Source of the DNA: DAOTUB01 sp034437455
GTDB taxonomy: Bacteria; Chloroflexota; Anaerolineae; B4-G1
DNA length: 64,000 nucleotides
Reading direction: 5' to 3'
NCBI GenBank assembly: GCA_034437455.1
Contig: DAOTUB010000073.1
Coordinates: forward strand, 1 to 64,000
Notes under the pieces: generated by a model
What the model saw: the letters and a program-made list of their open reading frames with translations, nothing else
Told to the model about the DNA's origin: nothing
Database searches by the model: none
Shown here: piece by piece, positions 1-8,955 of the stretch
How positions within the stretch are numbered: the first letter of the stretch is position 1
Layout of the letters: each line of letters starts with the position of its first letter
Translations under genes and position numbers: made by a program

Positions 1-118
1 AACGTGGTCAGGGTTTCTAGGTTTCGTTTTGTTGTTCATGTCCTTAACTATAGCGCAAGTTCTCATTATAGCCCAGGTTGATCGGGTTGAATTGGTAAGG
101 TTCAGAGCTGCTTAAGTT

Positions 119-373
119 ATGACGGATGGGCTCAAGATGAAACGACCCCAACACTACCTGTCATATCTGCTGCGCTTGTGGTGGTCTGACGAGGATGAAG
201 TAGTTTGGCGAGCTTCCTTGGAAAGTCCAATGAACGGAGAGCGCCAGGGTTTCGCCAGCTTGAAAGACCTGTTCGCATTTCTGGAAGCCCAGACCGACAA
301 CGTAGTGAGCCACGCATCCGAGACAAATGATGTTGAAGGAGGTAAGCTTGATCTGGAAAAAGTAGAAGAGTAA
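119..373 (+). CDS. small conserved-looking hypothetical protein
   Basis: Encodes 84 residues (78 if the internal ATG at 137 is used; neither has a clear ribosome binding site). The core reads YLLRLWWSDEDEVVWRASLE followed by a GERQGF and LKDLFAFLEAQ stretch, a pattern that looks like a small single-domain protein with a beta strand pair and a helix rather than random translation. No signal peptide or membrane segment. It lies 51 bp upstream of a secreted beta-helix protein on the same strand. From memory such short LLRLW/WRASLE proteins recur in Chloroflexota next to secreted proteins, but I cannot name a function. The reverse-strand frames here look like shadows. Confidence 0.6.
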   Translation: MTDGLKMKRPQHYLSYLLRLWWSDEDEVVWRASLESPMNGERQGFASLKDLFAFLEAQTDNVVSHASETNDVEGGKLDLEKVEE

Positions 374-424
374 CGTGCAGTTTGAGCAAAAAGACTGGAA
401 AGATGTAGGATAAAGGAGATAACG

Positions 425-2380
425 ATGTACCGCAAAATCTGGCACACAATGCTTGTGACGTTGATCGTGCTGCTGCTAGGCACAATTACCCTGGTCGTCG
501 CCGCCCACGAAATTCCATCTGGCCCGGCGACTGACGATTCAATCAACCGCCCCATGGCGCCCGTCGCCCCGCCTCCCACGACTATCATCACCGTGACCAC
601 GACGGAGGACACCGAAGCGGATCCCCAGACCAGGACCTGCTACTACGATGGAAGTATCTATTCCTCGGCTTTGCCGTGTAGCTTCCGGCGCGCCCTGGTC
701 GAGGCCAGCCACCGCCTGCCTGAGGATCGCCCCATTCTGATCAAATTCGCTCTGGACCCGGGCGATCCGAACTATGATTCTGATACACAAACGTGGATGA
801 TCGTGATGGATGGCGATTACAGCGGGGAAGGCGCGATTGTCCCCAACAACATCAGCGAGCCGGATGGCAAGGTCACTATCGACGGCAATACGCAACCCGG
901 TGGGCGACCTCAAGGCCCCAAAATTATCATCAACAGCGATAACCCGTTCGACATTTACAGCCAATACAACATCATTCGCAACCTGGCTTTTACCGGCGGC
1001 GGCGGCATTATCCTGGCCGAAAGTTCAAACGTGGGTGGCTACAATACGGTTGAACATGTCTGGAGCGGCCTAGAAGCCGACGGCGAGAGCATCGCCTTCA
1101 GAGACTTTGACAATCATCCCGAAGATCTGGCCGGGGGCGGCATCAGTGCCGGGTCTGATTACAACATGATCCGCAAGAATGTCATCGTTGGCTCTATGAG
1201 CCGAGCTATTGACATTGATGGTGATAACAACGTCGTCTTTGACAACAAGATCGGCACCCTCGCCGATGGCACGGTTCCCGATGTGTCCGAGTCGCTCAAG
1301 TGCCTGCGGTCGATGACTTATTATGCAGATAGTTGGTACGGCGGCTGGGGGATACAGATCGGCGGCAGCGGAAATGAGATCATCGACAACACCATCGCCG
1401 GGCTGCACCAGATGCAAAGCGAAAACGATACGCCGCCTATGGCGCTGGAGATCATCGGCAGCGATCACATCGTCGAGGGGAACGTCATCGGCGTGGACAA
1501 GGCCGGGAGCTTTGTCGGCGTCTGTGGCCAGGGGATCAAGGTCGCCGGCAACGGTACCCGGATTTTGGCCAATATCATCGTGGACAGCAAGTCCGGGTTC
1601 GTCAGCTCCGAAGACGACAGCCCAACCGAAGGTGCTATTTTCGTCAACGACAGCTCGCCCACCTTCGGCCAGATCACCATCCGAGGAAATCGGGTCATCA
1701 CCAGCCCCGGCAAGGTGATCGAATTCGGCCCGGCGATACCGAGCGACGACGCCCTGAAAACCTTCAACCCGGCCAAGATCACCGGCCTTGACGGAAAGCT
1801 GGTCACCGGCACGAGCGGCGACGATAGCCCCTGTCCAAACTGCATCGTCGAGCTATATCTGGACGATCTGAACGACAGCGAGGAGGCCTGGCAGGTGCTG
1901 GCAGTCGTCACGGCCACGGCCAGCGGCGAATTTGTGGCGACCTTGCCCTTCACGCTGTCTGCCGACGCTGGCATCCGCACCAGCAGCACCGCGCAGGACG
2001 ACGTCGTCATCGGCGACTATGGCGCTGGTACGACCGTCGGACTTTCCAAGCTCTACGCAGCTCCCGGGGCCGTCTACATCACCGGCCCCCTTACCGGCTC
2101 TGTCAGCACGCCGTACACTGTCACCATCGTCGTCCTGCCGACCCAGGCCACGACCCCCATCTCCTACTCCATACAGATGACCGATTTATCGCCGGTCGTC
2201 TCTTCCGTCGACTCGACGGTGGTCAGTCTCACGAATCTCACCTGGACCGATCCCGGAACCAAGACGATCACCGTGACGGCGAGCAACGATCTGGGCTCTG
2301 CAACCAATATGTTCGAAATTGCCATCAGCGGGGAGGATGATCACAAAATCTACCTGCCTCTGGTAGTGAGAAGTGGATGA
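425..2380 (+). CDS. secreted right-handed beta-helix protein with C-terminal YLPLVVR tail
   Basis: 651 residues, preceded by a strong ribosome binding site (AAAGGAGATAACG then ATG). Residues 1-27 form a signal peptide (MYRKIWHTMLVTLIVLLLG). The middle, about residues 90-480, has the repeated short IxGNxI/NxIxxN rhythm of parallel beta-helix (pectate-lyase-like) proteins, for example NNVVFDNKIGTL and HIVEGNVIGVDKAG. The last ~100 residues form a PKD/Ig-like beta domain, and the protein ends in IYLPLVVRSG. That ending is common on exported Chloroflexota proteins and is presumably a surface or sorting tag (inference). The substrate is unknown; no catalytic residues can be assigned. Likely surface adhesin or polysaccharide-binding or lyase-like protein. 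Confidence 0.85.
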   Translation: MYRKIWHTMLVTLIVLLLGTITLVVAAHEIPSGPATDDSINRPMAPVAPPPTTIITVTTTEDTEADPQTRTCYYDGSIYSSALPCSFRRALVEASHRLPEDRPILIKFALDPGDPNYDSDTQTWMIVMDGDYSGEGAIVPNNISEPDGKVTIDGNTQPGGRPQGPKIIINSDNPFDIYSQYNIIRNLAFTGGGGIILAESSNVGGYNTVEHVWSGLEADGESIAFRDFDNHPEDLAGGGISAGSDYNMIRKNVIVGSMSRAIDIDGDNNVVFDNKIGTLADGTVPDVSESLKCLRSMTYYADSWYGGWGIQIGGSGNEIIDNTIAGLHQMQSENDTPPMALEIIGSDHIVEGNVIGVDKAGSFVGVCGQGIKVAGNGTRILANIIVDSKSGFVSSEDDSPTEGAIFVNDSSPTFGQITIRGNRVITSPGKVIEFGPAIPSDDALKTFNPAKITGLDGKLVTGTSGDDSPCPNCIVELYLDDLNDSEEAWQVLAVVTATASGEFVATLPFTLSADAGIRTSSTAQDDVVIGDYGAGTTVGLSKLYAAPGAVYITGPLTGSVSTPYTVTIVVLPTQATTPISYSIQMTDLSPVVSSVDSTVVSLTNLTWTDPGTKTITVTASNDLGSATNMFEIAISGEDDHKIYLPLVVRSG

Positions 2381-2406
2381 GGCGGAGCTAGCCAGATAAT
2401 CGTTGA

Positions 2407-2441
2407 AGCGAGGCTCTCAGTGATTCACCGAGGGCCTCGCT
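2407..2441. terminator. hairpin downstream of the beta-helix gene
   Basis: AGCGAGGC pairs with GCCTCGCT around a 19-nt loop, 27 bp past the stop codon at 2380. There is no T-run after the stem, so it may be a weak or Rho-assisted terminator or an RNA-stabilising hairpin. A TATAAT box at 2466-2471 follows and probably drives the next gene. Confidence 0.5.
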
Positions 2442-2486
2442 CTGGGAAACTTGGCGCTGTAGGTGTATAATATACGCGGAGGCGAC

Positions 2487-2744
2487 ATGACTCTGGAAAA
2501 AACATATCCTTGTCCCAAGTGCGGCGAGTATCGGCTCGTGTACGATGGCATGCTGGTCTGGCGAAGCGGCTCCCGTCCTCCACGCAGCCTGGCGAGGAAG
2601 GAGATCGGCTTTTCACCCCGCGCCGACTATGAGCGAGAGCGTTGCTACCATTGCGAAAACTGCGGCGCCGAGTTTTTCGAGGACATGGATTCAAGCGTCG
2701 CTCGCCTTTACGAAGAGGGCGGCAAAGGGGTATACGAGCTTTGA
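2487..2744 (+). CDS. small zinc-ribbon protein
   Basis: 85 residues from the ATG at 2487, chosen because CGGAGGCGAC precedes it; an in-frame ATG at 2463 lies inside the putative -10 box (TATAAT, 2466-2471). Two cysteine knuckles, CPKCGE near the N-terminus and CENCGAEFF near residue 60, should bind one zinc. A short basic loop (RSGSRPPRSLARK) separates them. The layout resembles YgiT-like or transcription-factor-like zinc ribbons, but there is no helix-turn-helix partner domain. It is followed almost without gap by a beta-propeller lipoprotein. The function is unknown; nucleic-acid or protein binding is a guess. Confidence 0.7.
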   Translation: MTLEKTYPCPKCGEYRLVYDGMLVWRSGSRPPRSLARKEIGFSPRADYERERCYHCENCGAEFFEDMDSSVARLYEEGGKGVYEL

Positions 2745-2755
2745 CCATCAAAGCC

Positions 2756-4813
2756 ATGTACTTGCGCAAGACGTCACTTATCACACGGATCATCATCGGG
2801 GTTGTTCTACTGAGCGCAGGCTGCGCGACGCCTACGCCAACCTTGGCGCCGGCAGCCACGACCCCGACAGATACCCCGCCTACCGCTGTCCCCACCGCGA
2901 CGGAGCGTTCCCCCACACCAACATCCACTGTCATGCCAACGTCCACAACGGTTCCTCCTACCCCTGCTCCACGGGCGATGGATGGGTCTTGTTTGATGTA
3001 CAAGAAAAACGTCAACGATCAGCTCACACTCGTCATCGTGGGCGCGGATGGCAAGGGTCGCAGTTTGCAGCCACTCCCCGATGGCGCTGTGGTGAATCGT
3101 TTAGCAGACGCCGCGTCCCCCGATGGCAAATGGCTGGCATTCTATACCGGCTCGGCTGAAGGGTCCCCGTTCGATCTGGCGCTCAACCTGATGGATCTAT
3201 CCAACGGGCAGACGCGCCTGCTGGCTCCTTTGCTTTCGGCGGATCACCCCGATACCTTTCGCCAGGCCGCGGACGTCCTTGCCCAGCGAGGGATCACGCT
3301 TGTCGAGGGCGTAGAGCCATCCGTCGTCCCGCAGTTTCTCCGCGACGCTTTCGTGCGCGGGATCGGTTCGCTCGCTTGGTCGCCCGATGGACGTTACCTG
3401 GCATTCGCCGGTCAAATGGACGGGCTTTTCTCCGACGTGTACGTGTACGACGTCGAAACCCAGGCCATCGAGCGTCTGAGCGACGGGGAGGAGCAGGTGC
3501 AATCGATCACGTGGTCACCCGACGGAAGATGGATTCTGCATGGCAGCACGAATCTCGTGAGGGCGGGTTCAGAGATCCACTATCACGCCGCTGCCGTGGA
3601 TGGCTCTGCGACAAATACGCTGCCTGACGGCGATCTCTCGGGTATCCAGGGATGGCTTGGCCCATCCACCTATCTACAGTCGGATGGTGGAACGCATAAC
3701 TTGCGAAGCGTTGACATCGAGACAGGAGCCGTCGAGATTCTGTGGGAGAGTCCGTTTCACGCATATGCGATTGATCCAGTGAACGATCTTCTCGCCGTGA
3801 TCGGATCGGAACACGCTTTGTCTCTCATTTACATCTCTGATGGAAGCCGATGCAAAATACAGGACGCGGTCTGGGACATCAAATTTATCGGCGTTGGGGA
3901 CAAGCGGTTTATGGCCACGTTTGAAAACAAGACCTTCTTTGTGATGACGGAGGGTTCATGGACCGAAGCGGGTTTTGGGACGAATCGAGCGGAGGCATCG
4001 CCTGACCTGCGATACGTCGTCGTTCTCGGCGAGACGTTGCAGGTCTACACCTGGGGCGATAACCTGGTTCGCGACATCGAACTTGTCCAACCCGCCAGCG
4101 CGATAGACCAAATCATCTGGCGGCCAGACTCGCCTGGCTTGTTCTTCACTTTCGGATCCGATATGTACGCCGTGGATTTGCTCGACGGAGAAATCTATCA
4201 AGTTGACGAGGGTGTATCCGGACAGCTCGATTACACATTTTCCACCCCGGCGGATATGGGGCCAGAAGCAGCTTGGGACGCTCCCGGCGATTTCTACACT
4301 GCGTTTGACGACTGCTGGCGCGACACATCGGCGACCCCGCCCGAATGCCTCGTCTCTGCGATGCAGGATTGGGGAGCTTCGCCTCAGGCCATCGAACTCG
4401 CCGGGTTACTGGGCGGGGATGGATTCGCCGAATCTTGTGAAGAGTATGGCGTTGTAGATGTAGCAAAGGTGTTTCATCTGCCCAGACCTTACGTCGTCTA
4501 CCAACACGTGCTGGTCAATGGAACACCGCGAGTCGTTTACGCATGGGATGATCTTGGGGACATAGACATCACCCAAGATCCCCGTTACCCTGACCTGGTG
4601 CAAAAATACCCCGATCTTGGAATCGAGGGGACGCCCAGCACCGGTTTCGAGGGTATGGAACAACTTCCCCAGGGTGGCCAGCGGTTCATCTTTAGCTACA
4701 ACCTCGTGGACGGTTGCCGGGTCTGCCGGACGGGCGGTCATGCTTTTGTCGCCTTTGATTTTGACTGCACTGGCCAATTCCTGGGTACAGAGTTCTTGCA
4801 TTTGAAAAAGTGA
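2756..4813 (+). CDS. lipoprotein with TolB/WD40-like PD40 beta-propeller repeats
   Basis: 685 residues from ATG 2756 (MYLRKTSLITRIIIGVVLLSAGC...). A TTG at 2741, which would overlap the previous stop, is the alternative. A type II signal peptide ends in the lipobox LLSAGC, followed by a ~50-residue Thr/Pro/Ser linker typical of Chloroflexota lipoproteins. Repeated SPDGKWLAF, AWSPDGRYLAFAG and WSPDGRWILHG motifs are PD40 blades of a beta-propeller, the fold of TolB-like periplasmic proteins. The last ~150 residues (from about PGDFYTAFDDCW) form a separate Cys-containing domain I do not recognise. Presumed surface-anchored sensor or binding protein; no enzymatic motif seen. Confidence 0.85.
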   Translation: MYLRKTSLITRIIIGVVLLSAGCATPTPTLAPAATTPTDTPPTAVPTATERSPTPTSTVMPTSTTVPPTPAPRAMDGSCLMYKKNVNDQLTLVIVGADGKGRSLQPLPDGAVVNRLADAASPDGKWLAFYTGSAEGSPFDLALNLMDLSNGQTRLLAPLLSADHPDTFRQAADVLAQRGITLVEGVEPSVVPQFLRDAFVRGIGSLAWSPDGRYLAFAGQMDGLFSDVYVYDVETQAIERLSDGEEQVQSITWSPDGRWILHGSTNLVRAGSEIHYHAAAVDGSATNTLPDGDLSGIQGWLGPSTYLQSDGGTHNLRSVDIETGAVEILWESPFHAYAIDPVNDLLAVIGSEHALSLIYISDGSRCKIQDAVWDIKFIGVGDKRFMATFENKTFFVMTEGSWTEAGFGTNRAEASPDLRYVVVLGETLQVYTWGDNLVRDIELVQPASAIDQIIWRPDSPGLFFTFGSDMYAVDLLDGEIYQVDEGVSGQLDYTFSTPADMGPEAAWDAPGDFYTAFDDCWRDTSATPPECLVSAMQDWGASPQAIELAGLLGGDGFAESCEEYGVVDVAKVFHLPRPYVVYQHVLVNGTPRVVYAWDDLGDIDITQDPRYPDLVQKYPDLGIEGTPSTGFEGMEQLPQGGQRFIFSYNLVDGCRVCRTGGHAFVAFDFDCTGQFLGTEFLHLKK

Positions 4814-4826
4814 GAGATGGAGGTGA

Positions 4827-5135
4827 ATGATGACCGGTCTAGGCATAGGCATGGCCCTCAGGGAGTTTGAGTGTATGCTCTGCCAAAAGCATTATACCCT
4901 GCTTTGTGGCGATCTGGTTCTGCCCGAGTATTTGCTCTGTGATGAATGCCTGGCAGAACTTCAGCCGCTAGAAGAGGACGAGTTGAGAAAACACGTGTCC
5001 CAGAACCTGTCCGAGAACGCACCGAGGCGTGATGAAGTGTTCGTGGATGAGATCGTCCGCATCGTCCAGGCGAACGAGGAGTTTGGCCCGAGAAATATTA
5101 TGTTAAACAACATTCAGGAGGCGCTATCAGAATGA
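4827..5135 (+). CDS. small CxxC protein, hypothetical
   Basis: 102 residues, start ATG 4827 (or 4830) after the ribosome binding site GGAGGTGA. CMLC at residues 16-19 and CDEC at about 38-41 form a likely zinc finger. The rest is acidic and helical (EEDELRKHVSQNL, DEIVRIVQANEEFG). No export signal. Its stop overlaps the start of the next gene by 4 bp (ATGA), so the two are translationally coupled. No family recognised. Confidence 0.65.
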   Translation: MMTGLGIGMALREFECMLCQKHYTLLCGDLVLPEYLLCDECLAELQPLEEDELRKHVSQNLSENAPRRDEVFVDEIVRIVQANEEFGPRNIMLNNIQEALSE

Positions 5136-5410
5136 AAGGACGCCTGCGCTTCATCGGTGTATTCGTCGTGGTGTTCGTCGTTCTAGCCTGCTTGCCCGTC
5201 ATCCCAGTTCGCACCGCCCCCGTCGTGCCCCGCCCGATCTATAGGCTCAAAGTCGTCTCGCTAGCGAGCATGTTCGGGGGATTTTTTCGAGTTGGCAGTT
5301 CCCAGCGGTGGGAGTGGTACACGTGCGCGGCTATACCCGTCCTGCTCGGAATTAGTATCGCCATCAGCGTGTATGTATCGAAAAAGTGGGACAATGTATC
5401 AAAGCACTGA
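5132..5410 (+). CDS. small two-helix membrane protein
   Basis: 92 residues. The start overlaps the previous stop (ATGA). Hydrophobic segments at about residues 7-27 (FIGVFVVVFVVLACLPVIPV) and 65-82 (CAAIPVLLGISIAISVYV) predict two membrane helices with a ~38-residue loop between them. No motif points to a function. It sits between a zinc-finger protein and a larger membrane protein and may form a small operon with them. Confidence 0.6.
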   Translation: MKGRLRFIGVFVVVFVVLACLPVIPVRTAPVVPRPIYRLKVVSLASMFGGFFRVGSSQRWEWYTCAAIPVLLGISIAISVYVSKKWDNVSKH

Positions 5411-5459
5411 CCGCCGGCTCGGCGGACGGAACACTTGGCATCACACACAGGGAGGAACA

Positions 5460-6923
5460 ATGAATCGATCACTGGCACCAGAAACAACTCAGCTTGGCTC
5501 ACTCCAGGCCGAGTACCAAGCGAACCGGTTGACGGCCAAAATTCTACTCGGCGCGGGCGTAGCGTCTATTCTGTTCAGCCTGCTCCTCTTTTCCCTGGCT
5601 ATCAGCAGGGCCCAGGCGCCCAGCAGTGGCCTCCTGAGCGACAGCTTCAGGAGAGACAGCATCACCATCAGCGCCTCGTTGGGGCTGTTTATGCTGCTGA
5701 TGGCCGTGTTTTTCTTCGTCTACCACCGCTATCACACGAGCCTGCGAGTCGCTGTGTACGCCGACGGCTTTGTCTCCAGCAATTGGCGCGAGAGCATGGT
5801 ATGCCTCTGGGGCGAGGCGACGGAGGTGTACGAGTCCATCACCTACGTCTACCATCAAACGTCGGGCAGGCCAGGCCCCCGGCGTTGGGCATACACGGTC
5901 TATCGGGCCGATGGCCAGCGGATCCAGATCGCCGGCCTGGAGGAAATCATCCCGTTGGGGCAGACGCTCAAAACCGAAATCTCAAAGCGCGTGTTGCACA
6001 AGGCGGTCAAAGTCTACCAGGCGGGTGGGATCGTCTGGTTCGGCACAAAGCTCCACATCAGCCAGCAGGGCGTCAGCGACGGTGAGAAAACGTTGCCCTG
6101 GCGCGACGTGGAGGAGGTCCGGGTCAGCGAGGTAAACAACGCTGTGATGGTCAGGCAGAAGGGCAGACGAAGGGGTTGGAAACACATCGTCGGCTCTCAA
6201 GTGGGCAACGCCTGGGTGCTCAAAACGATGGTGGATAGAATCCGGGAACTGAATCGCTCGAGCCAGCAACCGGCAGTCGGCGAAGCCGTGCCTCACTTCC
6301 CCCCCGATCTTTCGGCGAGAAGGACCAGGGAGCTGAAAACCAGACGGATAAAGATCGTCGCCGCCGCGGCCATCCTGCTGATAGCCATCCTCGCCGTCGG
6401 CAGCTACGCGATCACGCGCAACTCGCAGCAGCGGGCGCGGTACGAGATGAAGCAGAGCCTGGAGGATGTTTGTGCGGGCGGCGACGCTGGCGTGCCGGAA
6501 GCAGCGCCCTACGCGCAAACGCCCGGCCTGTACTCCATACTGTACGTTGAAAAAACGACCATTGGGGGCTGGCGTTCCAGCTATCATTATTCCCCGCCCG
6601 CCCGGTGGCGACCCCAGGAGTCAGCCAATACCGCGTTGGTGGCCTGTTTAGAAGAGGAACAGGTCGAGATCGAGCGCTGCCCTTACACCCTGCAAAGCGG
6701 CGACTCGGCCGCCCTCGTTCGTCTCCAGTGGCAAACCACCGTCACCTTACGCGAGGCGCAAACGGGGAAGGTGGTAGCCAGCGACACCGTCGGGGGCGAA
6801 CTGCCCCGAGCGTGCCAGGAGTCGGAGCAATTCAAGGAAGGTGATTTGACCGCGTTCCTGAGCGGCGACAGGCCGGAGGAACAGGTGAACGCCTGGCTGA
6901 AGCCGTATGTGGAAATACAATGA
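5460..6923 (+). CDS. membrane protein, two N-terminal helices plus a central PH-like cytosolic region
   Basis: 487 residues from ATG 5460, preceded by AGGGAGGAACA; a longer in-frame extension to 5292 overlaps the previous gene and is rejected. Helices at about residues 30-52 (ILLGAGVASILFSLLLFSLA) and 70-92, and a third near 305-325 (IVAAAAILLIAILAVGSYAI). The cytosolic part between them (VAVYADGFVSSNW through VRQKGRRRGWKHIVG) has two PH-like beta repeats, each pairing a GxxV strand with a W-containing turn, resembling DUF6585-type domains (tentative). The C-terminal ~160 residues after the third helix are probably extracytoplasmic. Function unknown. Confidence 0.75.
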   Translation: MNRSLAPETTQLGSLQAEYQANRLTAKILLGAGVASILFSLLLFSLAISRAQAPSSGLLSDSFRRDSITISASLGLFMLLMAVFFFVYHRYHTSLRVAVYADGFVSSNWRESMVCLWGEATEVYESITYVYHQTSGRPGPRRWAYTVYRADGQRIQIAGLEEIIPLGQTLKTEISKRVLHKAVKVYQAGGIVWFGTKLHISQQGVSDGEKTLPWRDVEEVRVSEVNNAVMVRQKGRRRGWKHIVGSQVGNAWVLKTMVDRIRELNRSSQQPAVGEAVPHFPPDLSARRTRELKTRRIKIVAAAAILLIAILAVGSYAITRNSQQRARYEMKQSLEDVCAGGDAGVPEAAPYAQTPGLYSILYVEKTTIGGWRSSYHYSPPARWRPQESANTALVACLEEEQVEIERCPYTLQSGDSAALVRLQWQTTVTLREAQTGKVVASDTVGGELPRACQESEQFKEGDLTAFLSGDRPEEQVNAWLKPYVEIQ

Positions 6924-6969
6924 CAATACTTGTTGTAAGCGTTTAGCCATATCACCAAACGCCAGAGCG

Positions 6970-7117
6970 AGCGCTGGTTGAGTGGCGGAGGCACACGCTT
7001 TTTGTGCCGGAGCGTATCGAAACCAAGCGAGCGGGGCCATATGCACAACCCGCTTGGTCTCGATGCGTCGCGGAGTTTATCCTGAGCTTGTCGAAGGGCT
7101 CCTACTCGACCGGCGCT
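6970..7117. repeat. dispersed imperfect palindrome in an intergenic gap
   Basis: Outer arms AGCGCTGGTTGAGT and its imperfect complement ending GACCGGCGCT; inner arms TATCGAAACCAAGCG and CGCTTGGTCTCGATG. Inside lies the motif TGAGCTTGTCGAAGG, familiar from dispersed repeats in many bacterial genomes, and a small GGCACA/TGTGCC hairpin. The 258-bp gap between the membrane protein and the next gene is otherwise non-coding, apart from the promoter at 7145. Confidence 0.65.
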
Positions 7118-7144
7118 AGAATCACCCCCCTGAACGCTTACTAG

Positions 7145-7173
7145 TTTACTTTTCATCGTCGGGATGATATAAT
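7145..7173 (+). promoter_or_regulatory. sigma70-type promoter giving a probably leaderless mRNA
   Basis: TTTACT (7145-7150), exactly 17 bp, then TATAAT (7168-7173). Transcription should start near 7180 and the ATG is at 7183, with no Shine-Dalgarno sequence in between, so the transcript is predicted to be leaderless or nearly so. Confidence 0.6.
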
Positions 7174-7182
7174 GACCCTAAG

Positions 7183-8898
7183 ATGACCGGACAACAAGAG
7201 GTATTACAGCCAAATCTGCAAGGTTTGCTGATGGGTCAGCGGGCCACCACCCTGATCGGCGATCTGCTCGAGCGGGGCGTCAACGTGCTGCTCACGCCCA
7301 CCTGGATCGCCCAGGCGCAAAAGGCCCACAGCCAGCAGATGTTCATGACGGTGGAGCGCGATGTGCTGTGGTCGATGGTCAAGCAACTGATGGCCGACCT
7401 GTTGGCCGCCTTGGCCGATGATGACGCCCGCGTCTTGGCAGGCACGGCGCTGAATCTGCTGAACGAAAAGGAAGGTACAGGAGCCGTCGCCGAGCGCGTG
7501 GGCAAGGTGCTGAAGGACCCCGCCGCGACGCCGCGCGGCCATTACGAAGAGGGCATGCACGGCTATTTCCGCGGCTTGCAGTTCCTCATCAAGTCGGTCT
7601 TTGACGTGGCGCTGAATCCGCAGTGGTGTCAACCCATCCGACATTTTGTATTTCCCTGGTCGGCGCTGAGTTCCATACTGGAAGTACTGCGTGCTCATCC
7701 TGATCTGCGCCAGCAATGGGAGGACTTGCACCGTTTCTACACCGTCGCCACCGGCGAGCCGGATTGCGTAAGTATTTGCGACCTGCTCGACCTGTCCGAG
7801 GTCCAGCCGGACACCGTGGTTGCCCTGTCCAGGAAACTGAACGTGCCCCAGATCAACCAGAAGATGGGGATCGGCGTGCAGGGGCTGGCCGAACGCTTCA
7901 CTCGCCACGGCCTCACCTTCGAGCATCTCAAGGAGACGTTCCTGCCCGACGTGACCAGACAGCCCATCCCCCGCGATAGCGTCTACGCCGTGGTCAATAT
8001 GCGATCCCTGCTGTATGGCTTTGAGCACCCTGTCCACGGCGAGAGCCTCCCCACGTTGCTGGACGGCCAGGTCGGGGGACTGCTGGAGGCGCTATCTGCT
8101 GTGCGGGGGCAGTCCATAGAGCCGTTCTTCGACCAGTTCTTGATGGCCCAGTACGAACTGGTGGCCGACCTGCCCGCGCCGGAGGTCGTTTACCTGGCGC
8201 CCCGTCTCGACCCGGCAGTGGAGCGGCTGGATCCAACCCTGCGGCGGCGACTGAACGCTTTTTCCGCCAACCTGACCAGCCTGTTGGAGCTTGCCATCCT
8301 ATCGGCTAAACAGCCGATGAAGGTGGTCACGAGATCGGCCATCGCTTTCACACCACCCCCACGAGAAGCGCGCATCTACGTAGAAGCGGTACCCCGACCA
8401 TTCTTCGAGCGCCTGAGCCAGATGGAGCAGACAGTGGCCAGCCTGTGCGAGGAAATGATCCAAAAGTACGGACCGCAACGACGTGGCCGACGTTACCCTG
8501 CCGAAGCGCCCCGTGACTTTGCCGCCATCTACCGCACTCTGGCCGATCTCTCGGAGAGGGGCCAGTTCATCTCCAAGAACTCGCGCGAATGGCATACTAT
8601 CGCCCCCCTGGTCGAGACACTGGAGCGCGATCCCAATGTCACCGCCGACGCCTATCGCCACGTGGACGAGACGGAAGGACAATACTTCTTACAGTGGTGC
8701 ACGGCGATGGCCTCCTTCGAGGCACACGCGGCCGATGGAACGCCGGTGAAGGGGGGCGAGTTGCTGTTCGTGGAGGGCTGGAACGACGCCATCGTCCCAG
8801 GCCGCGGGGAGCCATTCACCAACTCCGTCTGGCGAGAGGTGCTGCGCAAGACGAGTCTGACTGATTGGAAAGGATGGACGCCCGTGCCCATCTCGTAG
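7183..8898 (+). CDS. 571-aa soluble protein of unknown function
   Basis: Good coding sequence with mixed alpha-rich composition and no signal peptide or membrane helix. Recognisable stretches include GERVNVLL-like ERGVNVLLTPTWIAQAQKAH near the N-terminus, a helical region with LLDLSEVQPDTVVALSRKLN, and a C-terminal GGELLFVEGWNDAIVPGRG. I find no Walker, zinc or catalytic signature and cannot assign a family. Transcribed alone from its own consensus-like promoter. It could be a Chloroflexota-specific regulatory or structural protein; a profile search is needed to go further. Confidence 0.7.
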   Translation: MTGQQEVLQPNLQGLLMGQRATTLIGDLLERGVNVLLTPTWIAQAQKAHSQQMFMTVERDVLWSMVKQLMADLLAALADDDARVLAGTALNLLNEKEGTGAVAERVGKVLKDPAATPRGHYEEGMHGYFRGLQFLIKSVFDVALNPQWCQPIRHFVFPWSALSSILEVLRAHPDLRQQWEDLHRFYTVATGEPDCVSICDLLDLSEVQPDTVVALSRKLNVPQINQKMGIGVQGLAERFTRHGLTFEHLKETFLPDVTRQPIPRDSVYAVVNMRSLLYGFEHPVHGESLPTLLDGQVGGLLEALSAVRGQSIEPFFDQFLMAQYELVADLPAPEVVYLAPRLDPAVERLDPTLRRRLNAFSANLTSLLELAILSAKQPMKVVTRSAIAFTPPPREARIYVEAVPRPFFERLSQMEQTVASLCEEMIQKYGPQRRGRRYPAEAPRDFAAIYRTLADLSERGQFISKNSREWHTIAPLVETLERDPNVTADAYRHVDETEGQYFLQWCTAMASFEAHAADGTPVKGGELLFVEGWNDAIVPGRGEPFTNSVWREVLRKTSLTDWKGWTPVPIS

Positions 8899-8955
8899 CC
8901 AGTGTAATTTGAGGATGCTATACGTGCAGTTCAAAATTTTAATGGAGGAGAAAAA

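Noticed and set aside
1..118. Possible promoter or gene end at the left edge
   Set aside because: No convincing -35/-10 pair or conserved frame could be identified before the first small gene.
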